Shown one piece after another: positions 50,445 to 60,502 of a DNA stretch of 64,000 nt (position 1 is the first letter of the stretch; every line of letters begins with the position of its first letter). Position numbers and translations under genes: made by a program. The DNA lies in NCBI GenBank assembly GCA_964019335.1, contig OZ025680.1, positions 496,001 through 560,000 of the forward strand. Reading direction: 5' to 3'. Under the pieces are notes generated by a model. That model saw only the letters and a program-made list of their open reading frames with translations. It had not been told where the DNA came from and did no database searches. Source of the DNA: Diplonema japonicum. Taxonomy: Eukaryota; Euglenozoa; Diplonemea; Diplonemida; Diplonemidae.

Positions 50445-50451
50445 ACCAGCT
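50412..50451 (+). promoter_or_regulatory. Acceptor-like site in the RPL3 leader
   Basis: A run of about 32 A residues ends in CACCAG, two bases before ATG 50452. If this AG is the acceptor the native leader is only CT. The absence of a pyrimidine tract at this distance makes an upstream AG (TTCAG at about 50399-50403) an alternative. Confidence 0.35.
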
Positions 50452-51636
50452 ATGTCTCACCGTAAGTTCGAGCAGCCCCGTCACGGTCATTTGGGATACC
50501 TTCCCCGCAAGAGGTGCCGCCACGTGAGGGGCCGTGTCAGGTCCTTCCCTGTGGACGATGCCACCCAGGCCCCCCACCTGACCGCCTTCATGGCGTACAA
50601 GGCGGGTATGACCCACATCGTGCGTGACCTTGACCGTGCCGGGTCCAAGATGCACAAGAAGGAGGTCTGCGAGCCCGTGACCATCGTGGACTGCCCCGAG
50701 ATGGTTGTTGTGGGTATCGTTGGTTACAAGCCCACCGCCAGGGGTCTCAGGGCCGTGTCCACTCTGTGGGCCCAGAAGCTCTCCGACAGCATGCTGAGGA
50801 GGTACTACAAATCTTGGTACGCCGCCAAGAAGAAGGCCTTCACCAAGTACACTTCCAAGTTCGAGGAGAACAAGGAGGCCAGGGAGACCATGTACAGCCG
50901 CATTGAGAAGAACGCCACCGTCCTCAGGGTGCTCGCCCACACTCAGCCCAACAAGCTGAAGCTCGGCAGCAAGAAGGCCTACGTCGCGGAGATCCAGATC
51001 AACGGCGGGTCCATGGCCGACAAGTTGAAGTTCGCCCAGGGCCTCCTCGAGCAGCAGGTTACCGTTGGCCAGGTCTTCAAGGAGTCCGAGAGGTGCGACG
51101 TCATCGCCGTCAGCAAGGGTCACGGTATGGAGGGTGTGACCCACAGGTGGGGTGTGTCCCGTCTGCCCAGGAAGTCCCACAGAGGTCTGAGGAAGGTCGC
51201 CTGTATCGGTGCCTGGCATCCGTCCCGTGTGGCCTACACGGTGGCCCGTGCCGGTCAGAACGGGTTCCACCACAGGACTGAGCTCAACAAGAAGATCTAC
51301 AAAATGGGTGAGGCCGCCGCCAAGTGCGAGAAGGGTAACGCCACCACCTCCATGGACATCACCGAGAAGCACATCACCCCCCTGGGCGGCTTCCCCCACT
51401 ACGGTGTCGTCAACAACGAGTACGTCATGCTCAAGGGCTCCGTCCCCGGGCCTGTCAAGCGTGTCCTCACCCTTCGCCGCCCTCTCGCCCCCCAGACCAG
51501 CAGGGCCGCCCAGGAGCAGGTCTCCCTCAAGTTCATCGACACTAGCTCCAAGCAGGGTCACGGTCACTTCCAGACCCAGGCCGAGCGTGCCAAGTTCATG
51601 GGCACCAGGAAGAAGGACATCCAGAACTCGGCCTAG
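50452..51636 (+). CDS. RPL3: 60S ribosomal protein L3 (uL3)
   Basis: 394 residues, full length for eukaryotic uL3, single exon. The start [20 protein letters not shown] matches the family's N-terminus; the in-frame upstream ATG at 50356 would add poly-Lys and is rejected. The peptidyl-transferase-proximal W-finger region ([18 protein letters not shown]) and the His modified in many eukaryotes (GAWHPSRV) are present. Codon use is very strongly biased to C- and G-ending codons (GCC, AAG, GTC), stronger than in neighbours and matching the RPS21 copies, as expected for high expression. Only one copy is seen here. Confidence 0.97.
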   Translation: MSHRKFEQPRHGHLGYLPRKRCRHVRGRVRSFPVDDATQAPHLTAFMAYKAGMTHIVRDLDRAGSKMHKKEVCEPVTIVDCPEMVVVGIVGYKPTARGLRAVSTLWAQKLSDSMLRRYYKSWYAAKKKAFTKYTSKFEENKEARETMYSRIEKNATVLRVLAHTQPNKLKLGSKKAYVAEIQINGGSMADKLKFAQGLLEQQVTVGQVFKESERCDVIAVSKGHGMEGVTHRWGVSRLPRKSHRGLRKVACIGAWHPSRVAYTVARAGQNGFHHRTELNKKIYKMGEAAAKCEKGNATTSMDITEKHITPLGGFPHYGVVNNEYVMLKGSVPGPVKRVLTLRRPLAPQTSRAAQEQVSLKFIDTSSKQGHGHFQTQAERAKFMGTRKKDIQNSA

Positions 51637-51799
51637 AGAACTGCTGTTGTTTTTTATCAATTATTTTATCTTTTCGCATTACCCTGCCTCCCGTCCCCCC
51701 TTTTTTTAAGCGATTCGCTTCAATTACGGTATTTCTCTCTCTTTTATTTTTTTAAATAATCCCTTGTTCCGACATTACCATTAAGGAGGGTATCATAAC
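51637..51799 (+). promoter_or_regulatory. Spacer with candidate acceptor for the transportin gene
   Basis: CCCGTCCCCCCTTTTTTTAAG at about 51690-51710 is a pyrimidine tract ending in AG, 90 bases before the next ATG. It is the only obvious processing signal in this short spacer. Confidence 0.4.
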
Positions 51800-54766
51800 A
51801 TGGCATCACCGGAGATCGTTGCGATCCTGCAGAGGCTTGGAGATGCGATTGTGAGAGTCCCTGCGAACCTGCCCGCAGTGGAGCGAGACTTGGGAGTACT
51901 ACAAGAGCAGAAAGGGGTTGTAGGGTTCTGTAGGGAGGTGCTGGAGGTGATGCAGGGGAGCAGTGGAGTGACCGGCGTGGTGGAAAGGCAGGCTGCGGGG
52001 ATGGTCGTGAAACAGGTGTTCGAAAGGAATAAGACAGCTGTGGAAGGCGATGCAGGAGTGCGGGGGTGCTTGATCGAGTGCTTGAAGGACTCTTTGAGTG
52101 AAGTGAGGAACACAGCATGCACACTGGTTGCCCAGTTGCAGTCTAACTGGGATAGCCTTTTCCCCACACTTGTAGAGATAATCAGGGCAGCACAAGCCCC
52201 TATCCCAGGAGTCCTCCTCTGTCTCCACCGTCTCCTCGAGCCATGCAACACCCACCTTCCCACCTGCATGGCGATGGCACAGCTCGTCCCTGACATCATG
52301 AGGCTTACACCTATGTCGCCCCAAGAAGGCCTGCTGGTGCTCCGTGCTATTTTTGAGATCCCCGAACTCCATGAAGACGAGGGGGGTGTCATCGTTGCTG
52401 CGCAAGACAGTGCCGCCACTGCCTATGCTAACTTGCTGTTGAGTATGCCCGACAAGAGCATGGTGCTGGGCAATCTGACGGGCTTTGTGAACCACTGGTC
52501 TGCGGTGACCGACCAGAAGCTGATCGACGAAATGCTGAAGATCGGGCTGATGGGGCTGATGAACGGAGATGAGAAGCAGAAGAAGACCGCAGCAACGTTC
52601 TGGGGAGAAGCAGGGTGCTACGACCCTGTGGAGGGTATCGTTAAACCTTACGTGTCCGAGGTGGTGAAAGGCCTGGTGCAGTGCGTGCAGTTCACAGACG
52701 AGGTGCTTTGCGACAGGCCTGGGTTGACAAACGATGCAGACTGCGCCGTGCCTGACGAGGAGAGGGGGCTGGTCTTTCACAAGGAAGACGAGGCAAATGC
52801 CGATGATGTGCTAGACGAGCCTGACAGCCACCCCCACCCGCACTCGAACCTGGCTGATGAGGGGAACCTTCGGGCTGAGGCTCATCTTGCTCTTATGACG
52901 TTGTCTGAGGAGCACCCAGCACCCACCGCAAAGATTCTCCTTGACCTCCTGAAGGACATCGCCACCTACCCTTGGAAGCTCACCGAGGCGGTGCTGACTT
53001 CTTTTTCAGCCGCTGCAATCGGGTGCAGCTCGGCCATGATGCATTGCTTTGAGCCCCTGTTGGCCACCTTGCTGCAGCTCGCAGATACCAACCCCCACGG
53101 CCTAATCAGGGCGGCCAGTATTACAACTTTGACGGAGATAGTCTCAGCACTGTGCGAGGAGATGTGCGGGGAGGAAGAAGAGGACGACGAGGAGGAGGTT
53201 TGTGGGCAGAAATTCCTTCAGAATTTCTTGCCCAAAGTCCTCACCTGCTTCTCGCAGCATCTCCACGACCCTAACAAGCGCACGCAGACGGCTGCCATCT
53301 CAGGAATCCATTCACTGCACAGCGCGTCGGAGCTGTGCAACGACCCCTCGAACAGCTGCATCCACTGGGTGCTCGACGCAGGGTGTTCGGGGAGGCTACA
53401 GGCGGCAAACCGTATGGCGTGCTTCGAGAAGGTTGCTATGATGGTACGTGGGTCGGGCCTATCAGACACAGGTGCAGATGCTATATTAGTAAAGCTGATC
53501 GGGTATGTAAAAGGGAAGCTTGCGCAGAGCGGGGCTGAAGACCTGGTGAAGCAGACAGAGACGGCGAGCGTGCTGTGGGGCGTGTTGCAAGCTGTGATGG
53601 AAAAGTCTGACGAAGGCGATGCGGAGAGCACGAAGAAGAATAACGCAATGCTGACAGAGGTCGTACAGATTACAGTCGGGGTTGTAGAGACGGTGACAAA
53701 AATGGTGCAAGCCGGCAACGACGCGGGGATGGGCGCTGCGATCACAAGCATCGACGTTATTTCTGCTGTGGCCGACACCTTCCCTGAGTTTTTCCAATCA
53801 CAGGCAGCGGCTACGGTGTCGCTTCTGTCCACCTCCATGAGCCTCCTGAAACTTTACCACGCCCACAACGGAGCCTCAGGCCTTTCTACGTGCCAGCATC
53901 TCATTCACTCGCTGGCGTCCCTTACCGGCGATATTGTATCGAACTGCTACGAGGCCATCGTCCAGCACCTTCCCCTCCTCACTACTTTCTTCTGGTCCGA
54001 CATCCTCTCGGGCACCCCTGAGTGCATCCCTTGCGACAAGACAGATAGCGAAGGCAGCCGTGCAGTGTCCAACGTGTACTGGGCACTGTCTGAAATTGTT
54101 GGGAAAACAACCGACCTGCAAAAAGTGTTCCCAAGCCAAGAAGCTATTAGTCTTGTTGTCGCTCACGTACTGGAGTGCATTCGCACCCCTGGTGTGCAAG
54201 ACGGAATGCATCAGAATGCTTGCTGCTTGCTTGGAAACTTAGTGGGGAAGGCACCTGTGCGAGTGGAGGACATGCTGACGGTGATGCCTTTGTGGCTGCC
54301 GTCGGTGGCGTCTTTGGAAGGTGGCACCGAGAAAGAAGGGTGCCTTGTGTCGCTGACAAAGTTTAACGATCTGAGAATGTTGCTCTGCGCAGGTGTGCTT
54401 GCAAGCACATGGAAGGTAGCTGACGTCGAAACTCTGCCTGCTGCATGCACACCAGGGGTCTTCCGTTCGTGCGGCGGAGTGGCCACGGCTTTCTCAGACC
54501 CCAACCTGAAGCTGACACTCGTCTTCTGTTTTGCGAACCTCCGCTCCTCGGGGCACCTTTCCCTCCCGGAGCTCAATGAACTCTTCGCGATGGCAGAGCC
54601 CAAGTCACATCTCGATGAGAACAGCTGGAAACAACTCTGCAAGTCGCAGTTCTGCAGCCCCTCCACTGGGATTAACAAGGAGCGCCTGGGCGCCATCTAC
54701 ACGCACGGCATGCGCAACCTCGATACTGACTTCGCGGAGGTAGTCAACAGGGTAGCAGGGTTCTAG
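51800..54766 (+). CDS. Importin-beta-family nuclear transport receptor, transportin-like
   Basis: 988 residues, single exon, helical HEAT repeats throughout. N-terminal repeats contain SLSEVRNTACTLVAQL. Residues about 285-370 match the transportin arrangement around its acidic H8 loop: VQFTDEVLCD..., ERGLVFHKEDEAN...DDVLDE..., then LRAEAHLALMTLSEEH. A second acidic stretch (EEEEDDEEEV, about 455-465) follows. Transportins carry M9/PY-NLS cargo such as hnRNP proteins into the nucleus, releasing it on Ran-GTP binding. The length is slightly above the usual 890 residues. Other beta-karyopherins (IPO4/IPO5 class) cannot be excluded by eye. Confidence 0.85.
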   Translation: MASPEIVAILQRLGDAIVRVPANLPAVERDLGVLQEQKGVVGFCREVLEVMQGSSGVTGVVERQAAGMVVKQVFERNKTAVEGDAGVRGCLIECLKDSLSEVRNTACTLVAQLQSNWDSLFPTLVEIIRAAQAPIPGVLLCLHRLLEPCNTHLPTCMAMAQLVPDIMRLTPMSPQEGLLVLRAIFEIPELHEDEGGVIVAAQDSAATAYANLLLSMPDKSMVLGNLTGFVNHWSAVTDQKLIDEMLKIGLMGLMNGDEKQKKTAATFWGEAGCYDPVEGIVKPYVSEVVKGLVQCVQFTDEVLCDRPGLTNDADCAVPDEERGLVFHKEDEANADDVLDEPDSHPHPHSNLADEGNLRAEAHLALMTLSEEHPAPTAKILLDLLKDIATYPWKLTEAVLTSFSAAAIGCSSAMMHCFEPLLATLLQLADTNPHGLIRAASITTLTEIVSALCEEMCGEEEEDDEEEVCGQKFLQNFLPKVLTCFSQHLHDPNKRTQTAAISGIHSLHSASELCNDPSNSCIHWVLDAGCSGRLQAANRMACFEKVAMMVRGSGLSDTGADAILVKLIGYVKGKLAQSGAEDLVKQTETASVLWGVLQAVMEKSDEGDAESTKKNNAMLTEVVQITVGVVETVTKMVQAGNDAGMGAAITSIDVISAVADTFPEFFQSQAAATVSLLSTSMSLLKLYHAHNGASGLSTCQHLIHSLASLTGDIVSNCYEAIVQHLPLLTTFFWSDILSGTPECIPCDKTDSEGSRAVSNVYWALSEIVGKTTDLQKVFPSQEAISLVVAHVLECIRTPGVQDGMHQNACCLLGNLVGKAPVRVEDMLTVMPLWLPSVASLEGGTEKEGCLVSLTKFNDLRMLLCAGVLASTWKVADVETLPAACTPGVFRSCGGVATAFSDPNLKLTLVFCFANLRSSGHLSLPELNELFAMAEPKSHLDENSWKQLCKSQFCSPSTGINKERLGAIYTHGMRNLDTDFAEVVNRVAGF

Positions 54767-54876
54767 TCCAGAGGTTTAGTTTATCACATTTATTTTCTCC
54801 AATCCGTCTCACATCAGTATTCTATTTATGCCTCTTGCACCACAATACACATCGCAAGGAAAGAGGGTTGGCAGAT

Positions 54877-56578
54877 ATGAATATGGAAGGAACAGGGTCG
54901 CCAGCAGGGCAGACCCAGCAGCCCGACGACCAGCTGATGGTCCCTGCAAAGATGGTGGGGGGTTTGAATGTGAAATCTACAGGCATGCTGAAAAACTGGA
55001 AGCAAAGGTGGTACGAGCTGCGAGGACGGCACCTGTACTGCTTCAAAGGGAGCGAGACCGAGAAACCGAGCAGTATGATAAATCTGCAGCACAGCATGCT
55101 GGTGGTGGAGCCACCGCCGAATCAGAAGCTAAAGTTTAACATAAAACAAGTGAAGGAGTCGAAGGTGTACGAGTTCCAGGCTTTGAACAGCGAGGACCTC
55201 ACGAAGTGGGTGGAGCAGTTGCGATCTGCCTGTGGAGCGGGCTACAACGCAGGAGGTGGTGGAGGAGGAGGAGGGACGGTGACCCAAGGTCAAACCACTC
55301 AGTCCCCCTCACGGCTGCACTTGTCTCTGCAACATTTGAAACTTTTCGACGCGCAGGACGAGCGGAAGCCCGTCACCATCAAAGACTTTGAGTTGGTGAG
55401 CGAGCTAGGCAAGGGGTCGTACGGAAGGGTCCTCAAGGTGCAGAAGAGGGACGCTCCTGGGGTCTTCTACGCTCTGAAGGTAATGAAGAAAGAGGCTATA
55501 ACTAAGCCCCGCGAGGTGATGTCTGAACGGGCAGTTCTGCAGAACATCGACCACCCGTTTATCGTGAAGCTTATCAACGCCTTCCAGTCGCCTTCAAAGC
55601 TGTTCCTAGTGCTGACCCACCTCCCTGGGGGGGATCTAAAGCACCACCTGAAGGAGGGCACTCTGTTTGCTGAAGAAAAAGCTAGATTTTACGCCGCAGG
55701 CATCCTCTTAGCCCTCGAGCATCTCCACACCAGAAGCATCATCTACCGGGATCTGAAGCCAGAGAACCTTGTGCTTGATGAAGTGGGGTACCCTGTGCTC
55801 ACTGACATGGGGCTTGCACGGGAGCTGCTGTTTGATCCTGTGGCGTACACCTTCTGTGGCACGCCTCTCTACGTCGCGCCCGAGGTGCTGCGGAACAAGG
55901 GCTACACCAAGGCTGTCGACTGGTGGTCCTACGGTGTTATCCTTTACGAAATGTTCTTGGGGATCACACCCTTCGCCGCCAAGACCGCGCAGGCAGTCTT
56001 CCAGCTCATCATATCAAAGAGTCCACAGGTCCCTCGAGACCTCCTCACCCCCGCCACCAGCAATCTCTTGGAGCGCCTCCTCATCAAGGACCCTGTCCAG
56101 CGTCTATCCGAGCCTGAGGAAATCCGCTCTCATAAGTTTTTCGCAGGCATCGACTGGAGTAAATATGCAAGAAGACAGGTATGTGGGAATAAAAAGGAGA
56201 CACACATCACACAGTACATCGCACCTGGGAAGGGCCAGACGCGATCGGCGAGTGTGAAACTAACGGAGCAGCAGGTGTGCAGGGGGAACTTAACGACACC
56301 AATAACAACAACAACAGATTCGAGAACTTCTTGCTGACTTCAAAGAGGACGCTGCGTCCACCCGGCATAAGCCAGAGACATTCCAGGTATGTCTATTTCA
56401 TTATTCGCATCACATCCAACAGGGCTTCACCTTCTTTGGTGATGGCAAAGATCAGGCCCCACAGTCACCAGTGTTGCACAGGTCCTCTGGAGGCTATCAA
56501 GGGCAGAGCAAGGCAGGATCGCCACATCAGCAACATCGTGGGATGGACTCCAGAGGCAGGCCACACCATGGGTCGTGA
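54877..56578 (+). CDS. PH-domain AGC kinase (Akt/RAC-like), 4 exons with mini-introns in the C-tail
   Basis: Exons 54877-56178, 56215-56274, 56318-56386 and 56423-56578 give 528 residues. Introns are 36, 43 and 36 nt, all phase 0, starting GTATGT, GTGTGC and GTATGT and ending CAG. The PH domain covers residues about 34-121 and a Gly-rich linker follows. The kinase has GKGSYGRV, Lys in YALKV, YRDLKPEN, an activation segment TFCGTPLYVAPE with the PDK1-type Thr, and DMG in place of DFG. Splicing rebuilds the AGC tail: RRQ-YIAPGKG, a helical stretch, and the hydrophobic motif FQGFTF (FxxF-T-F) across the last junction. Without splicing the frame ends at 56337 and lacks this motif. It is likely a phosphoinositide-recruited growth kinase. 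ATG 54877 follows GGCAG; an upstream in-frame ATG at 54835 is less likely. Confidence 0.88.
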
Positions 56579-58555
56579 GGGTGCGAGGGAGAATGGGAGC
56601 GTAACAGAAAAAAAAAAGAAAAAAGAAAAAATGAAATAAAAAGAAGAAACCACCTATCCCTTTATCCACCCCCCCCCCAATTTTTTTCTTCCGTGATTCC
56701 CCCCCCCCCCCTAATCCCTTCTGTCTCTTTGTCACCTCCTCCCCTTCTCCTTCGTCCTCTCTTTCCCTTAATGCATCCCATGGTTGGGGTTTTTTTTTTC
56801 ACGATGTGCAAAATGAAGAGCGAAAAGGAAAGAATTCAGAGAAACTAATAATAATAGGCAAAACAAAAATTATATATACCCGGGGAGACCCTTCCCCGAG
56901 CAAAAGGGGAAAACAAAACAAAAAAAAAAATATTAGGGCCAGGACCAGCCTGGCTATTCAGAATGCTTGCGAAGTTCCTCAAAAAAAAAAAAAAAAGAGA
57001 ATAAACTGTAACAAAAAAAAATCCAACTTTGATACACTTTCTTTTTTTTTTTTTTCAAAAAGGGAAAGACAGGAGGAGTACAAGAGAAAACGGCGAAAAA
57101 CATGGGGACAAAAAGCAAAAAAAAGAGAAGGCGGGGGGAGAGGGAAAAAAAAAGGCCGAGAAAAAAGATTTTTTTCTTTGCGAACGGAAGACTTATTTTA
57201 CGCATGCTTATCCACGCCCCCCTACCCCTACCCCTCTCCCTCTACCTCACTCTCTAGACTGGGTTCTGGCTTAGAGGCGTTCAGCCATAATCCATCCAGT
57301 GGTGGCATTCTCTGGAGGGGAACGCTAATAAGGAATGAAATGAAAACAAAGAGAAAATAATAAAAAAAAGAGGCAAAAAGAAATCTTTTAGCAGAGAGAA
57401 GGGGGGGGGGGGGGGGGGGCTGGTTTATATATACTTGATAATAATATATAAATAAATAAATAAATAAAATGAAATGAAATATGGTCCCCTCTCCACATAT
57501 TTATATGTCACAAAACTAGTGCATTCCCTCAAGGGGAGTATTTGCACTACCCCTCAGCACAACACAAATTGCAAAAAAAAAAAGAAGAAAGATTCCCATT
57601 TTCTTAAAAGAAAATAAGATACAAAATGGCGTAATGGAAGTGCTGCACACATAGGGCTGTAATTAGTAATTTTGTGAACTACTAGAAAAAAAGAGTAGCG
57701 GCAACATGTGGTGAGAGTTATATAAGAGAAATGGCCGTCTTTGGAAGGGAAAAAAATTCTTTTTTTCTGTCTGGAATTAAAATATTCGGTTTTTTTTTGG
57801 GGGGAGGATGGGGGAAGCGGAACACAAGAAAAAGGGGAAAAAACGTTAATTTGATACAAGGAGGGCGTTTTTTTGACCTCCCCCTTCTTTTTTCGGAGGT
57901 TACGAATTCGCTTACGTTTTTATCCAAAGGCGGTGTCTACCATGGTCAATTATAAGGTACTTGGCGAGACTGGAAAAAAAAAAGAACACATTTTCTCGCC
58001 ATCTCTGAGAATTTAGTTCTGGGCTACAGTCCCATATTTTTATATATATATATATATATATTTCACCGCTCAAGGTAGAGGCACGAATTCAAAAATTCTT
58101 TGAATACAAATACCGAAAACTCGACCATTAAATACCATGCCTTGTCTGCTGGTCATGAATCGTGGCCTATTTGTTTTCTTTTCTTCTTTTTTTTTTCTGG
58201 TGAATAGAACCAGCAGAAAGAAAAAAGAAAAAAAAAAGAAAAACAATGTTCTTTATTGGATAAAAATTGCCCCCCACCCCCATCCCCAACTGCTCGAAAA
58301 AAAAGAGGGGTAAAAAAAAAAAAAGGCAAACACTTTCTTTTTTTTTTCTAGAGGCCGTTTCTTTTGCACCCCCCCCGCTCCCCCTCTTTGGAAGAAAAAG
58401 GAGAAGGGACAAATATAGTACAAACAAAACAAAACAAAATAAAAAAAAAAACAATATCGATTACCGTATTTCTAAGGAATTAAGGTCTGAAAACGATTAA
58501 GGAATTAATTTTATTAAGTTTGTTGAGTGAAGATCAGACCAAATTTCATTCTTTA

Positions 58556-58591
<36 letters not shown>

Positions 58592-59942
58592 TATTTAATT
58601 TAAAGTATGGTAATTCTCAAAGAGAAAAAAAAAAGGGAAAAAAAAAGAGAAAACCAACCTCCTTTCTTTTTTTTTTTTCTTGGTGTTTTAGCCTTATATA
58701 GGCAACAACTCCAGTATGCTGCAAAAAAAAAAAAATAAAATAAAATAAAAAAAAAAAAAAAAAGTAGATCAAAGTTAGAAAGGGAAGAAAAAGAAGAAGG
58801 AAAAAAAAAAAAGGAAGAAAGTGACAAAAAAAAAAACTTCCTCCCTCCCTCCCCCCTTATTGATGTACCGCCTTTGGACTGTGCAGTGTTACACAAATGA
58901 ACTGCATTTCGATTTTGGAATCAGCAAAATACAAAAAAAGAAGATGGGCAGGGGAGAGAAGTAGGAAAAAGACACTGGAACGTAAAGATGATCAACATGC
59001 CCAGATTGAAGGCGTTCTCGTCTGCCTTGATGAAGAGTCGAAGCAGAGAGCAACTGCTTTTTGCCTTCTTTCCCTTGTCTAACCGTTTACAAGAGTTGTG
59101 CTACGGGGCCCAAAGCTGCCTTTAAATGGCTCTATATCCACCTCCCCTAAAAAAAAAAAGAAGGAAACTACTAGAAATCACACTCCAATCTTATGGGAGC
59201 TCAAAAAGAGCTTTTACTTTTTTTTTTTTTTTCTTTTTTTTTTTTTGCCAATTTTTTCAACCCTTCTTCCCCCCCCACCCTCTGATGATTTTTCGTTCTT
59301 TTTTACAGTAAATCTTTTTTCATTTTCTGCAGACGGGAGAGGGGACTACACAAGGGAAGAGGGGGGGGGGGGGGGGGAGAAAGAGAAGAAAAAAATCCCC
59401 ATCCCTTTCCCCATTTTTTTTTTTCCAAATAAAATTTATAAAAAAAAATAATAATAAAAAAAAAAGATAGCTTTATACAGAAGTGGTGCTGAATTGGGGA
59501 GATTTCTTTTTTGTTCTATTTTCACGCTCCGTGGCGGTATTCTCCTCTTCAATAACAAAAAAAAAAAAAAGAAAAAAAAATCAACATAAGCACCCGCACC
59601 ATGTGCATACTAGGGCGGGTGTTGTGAGAAGATACATAACCAAAAGGAAAGAGGAGCGGACCAAGCAAATCAGCTTATCCGGAGTAGTGATCCCCACCCA
59701 CCTTCTTCTTCTTCTTTTTTTTTTGTTGCATAGAGCTTGCTAGGCTAAGAACCGTTTCCTCTCACCGATCACGCGCTTTGGCCCGCTCCTTGCCTCCCTC
59801 TCGTCTGTGGTGGCTAGTCACGTGATTGACACTAATTAGTGCGTTTTTCTTCTTCTTTTTTTTTCCCTGCTTGAATGTAACCCTCTGTGCTACCACCCTG
59901 GGGGGCAGAACGAGGGGTATGTGTTTGTGTTCCTGATTTGTG

Positions 59943-59978
<36 letters not shown>

Positions 59979-60361
59979 TCCAACCAACACAACCAACCTG
60001 GCGATGGGTAGTAGGGCCTGTCTTGGTTACCTTTAGGTCGTGCCGCTTGCTGGGCACGGTTGATAGGTAGCTTTTGTTTAGTCGTCTAATGGGAAGTCTG
60101 TTAGTTTGAAGGGGTGTTTTTTTTTTTTTTTTTTTTTTCTCCTCTATTTCTGTGTGTGCGCGTGTTGTGTGGCTGAGGTGGCTACAAGTGGCTGCCCGGG
60201 TGATAAACAGCATTCCCTCCCGCCCCCCCTTTCCGCTTGTTTATTTATTCTTTTTTTCCTGAATTTTTTTTTTCTTTGAGGCTGCACACACCCCCGGAAC
60301 TACTTTGTTTCAAAGTAGTGCTCACAAGCTATATATCCCGCCACCACAGTCTCAAGGTGTC

Positions 60362-60398
<37 letters not shown>

Positions 60399-60498
60399 CG
60401 TGAGCCTTTTTTGCAGAACAGAATATGAAGAGTACCCTTCTCCTCCAAAGAAAATATGGATATGATTTCCGCCCACACGACCATTTCCCAGGTTCGCC
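56579..60498. other. 3.9-kb gene-free stretch
   Basis: Low-complexity DNA: C runs (56668-56677, 56700-56711), G runs (57402-57418, 59360-59377), (TAAA/TAA) units near 57446, (TA)n at about 58038-58060, A run at 58561-58589, T runs at 59944-59976 and 60365-60398. Open frames here are Lys/Phe-rich artefacts. I see no conserved protein, tRNA or rRNA. Such a stretch could be the end of one transcription unit, but nothing proves it. Confidence 0.6.
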
Positions 60499-60502
60499 TT
60501 AA

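Noticed and set aside
50356-50451. In-frame upstream ATG for RPL3
   Set aside because: It would add a poly-Lys extension across an A run; the family's N-terminus starts at 50452.
50365-51660. 431-codon - strand frame opposite RPL3
   Set aside because: Shadow produced by the strong third-position C/G bias of RPL3 codons; contains a poly-Phe stretch.
56806-57360. 184-codon + frame in the gene-poor region
   Set aside because: Lys/Arg/Phe-rich homopolymer translation with no domain; no acceptor-like site of the usual form adjacent.
56579-60498. Spliced-leader, 5S or snRNA gene in the large gap
   Set aside because: I looked for a conserved leader end, 5S internal control boxes and U6-like starts and found none; covariance-model searches would be needed to exclude them.
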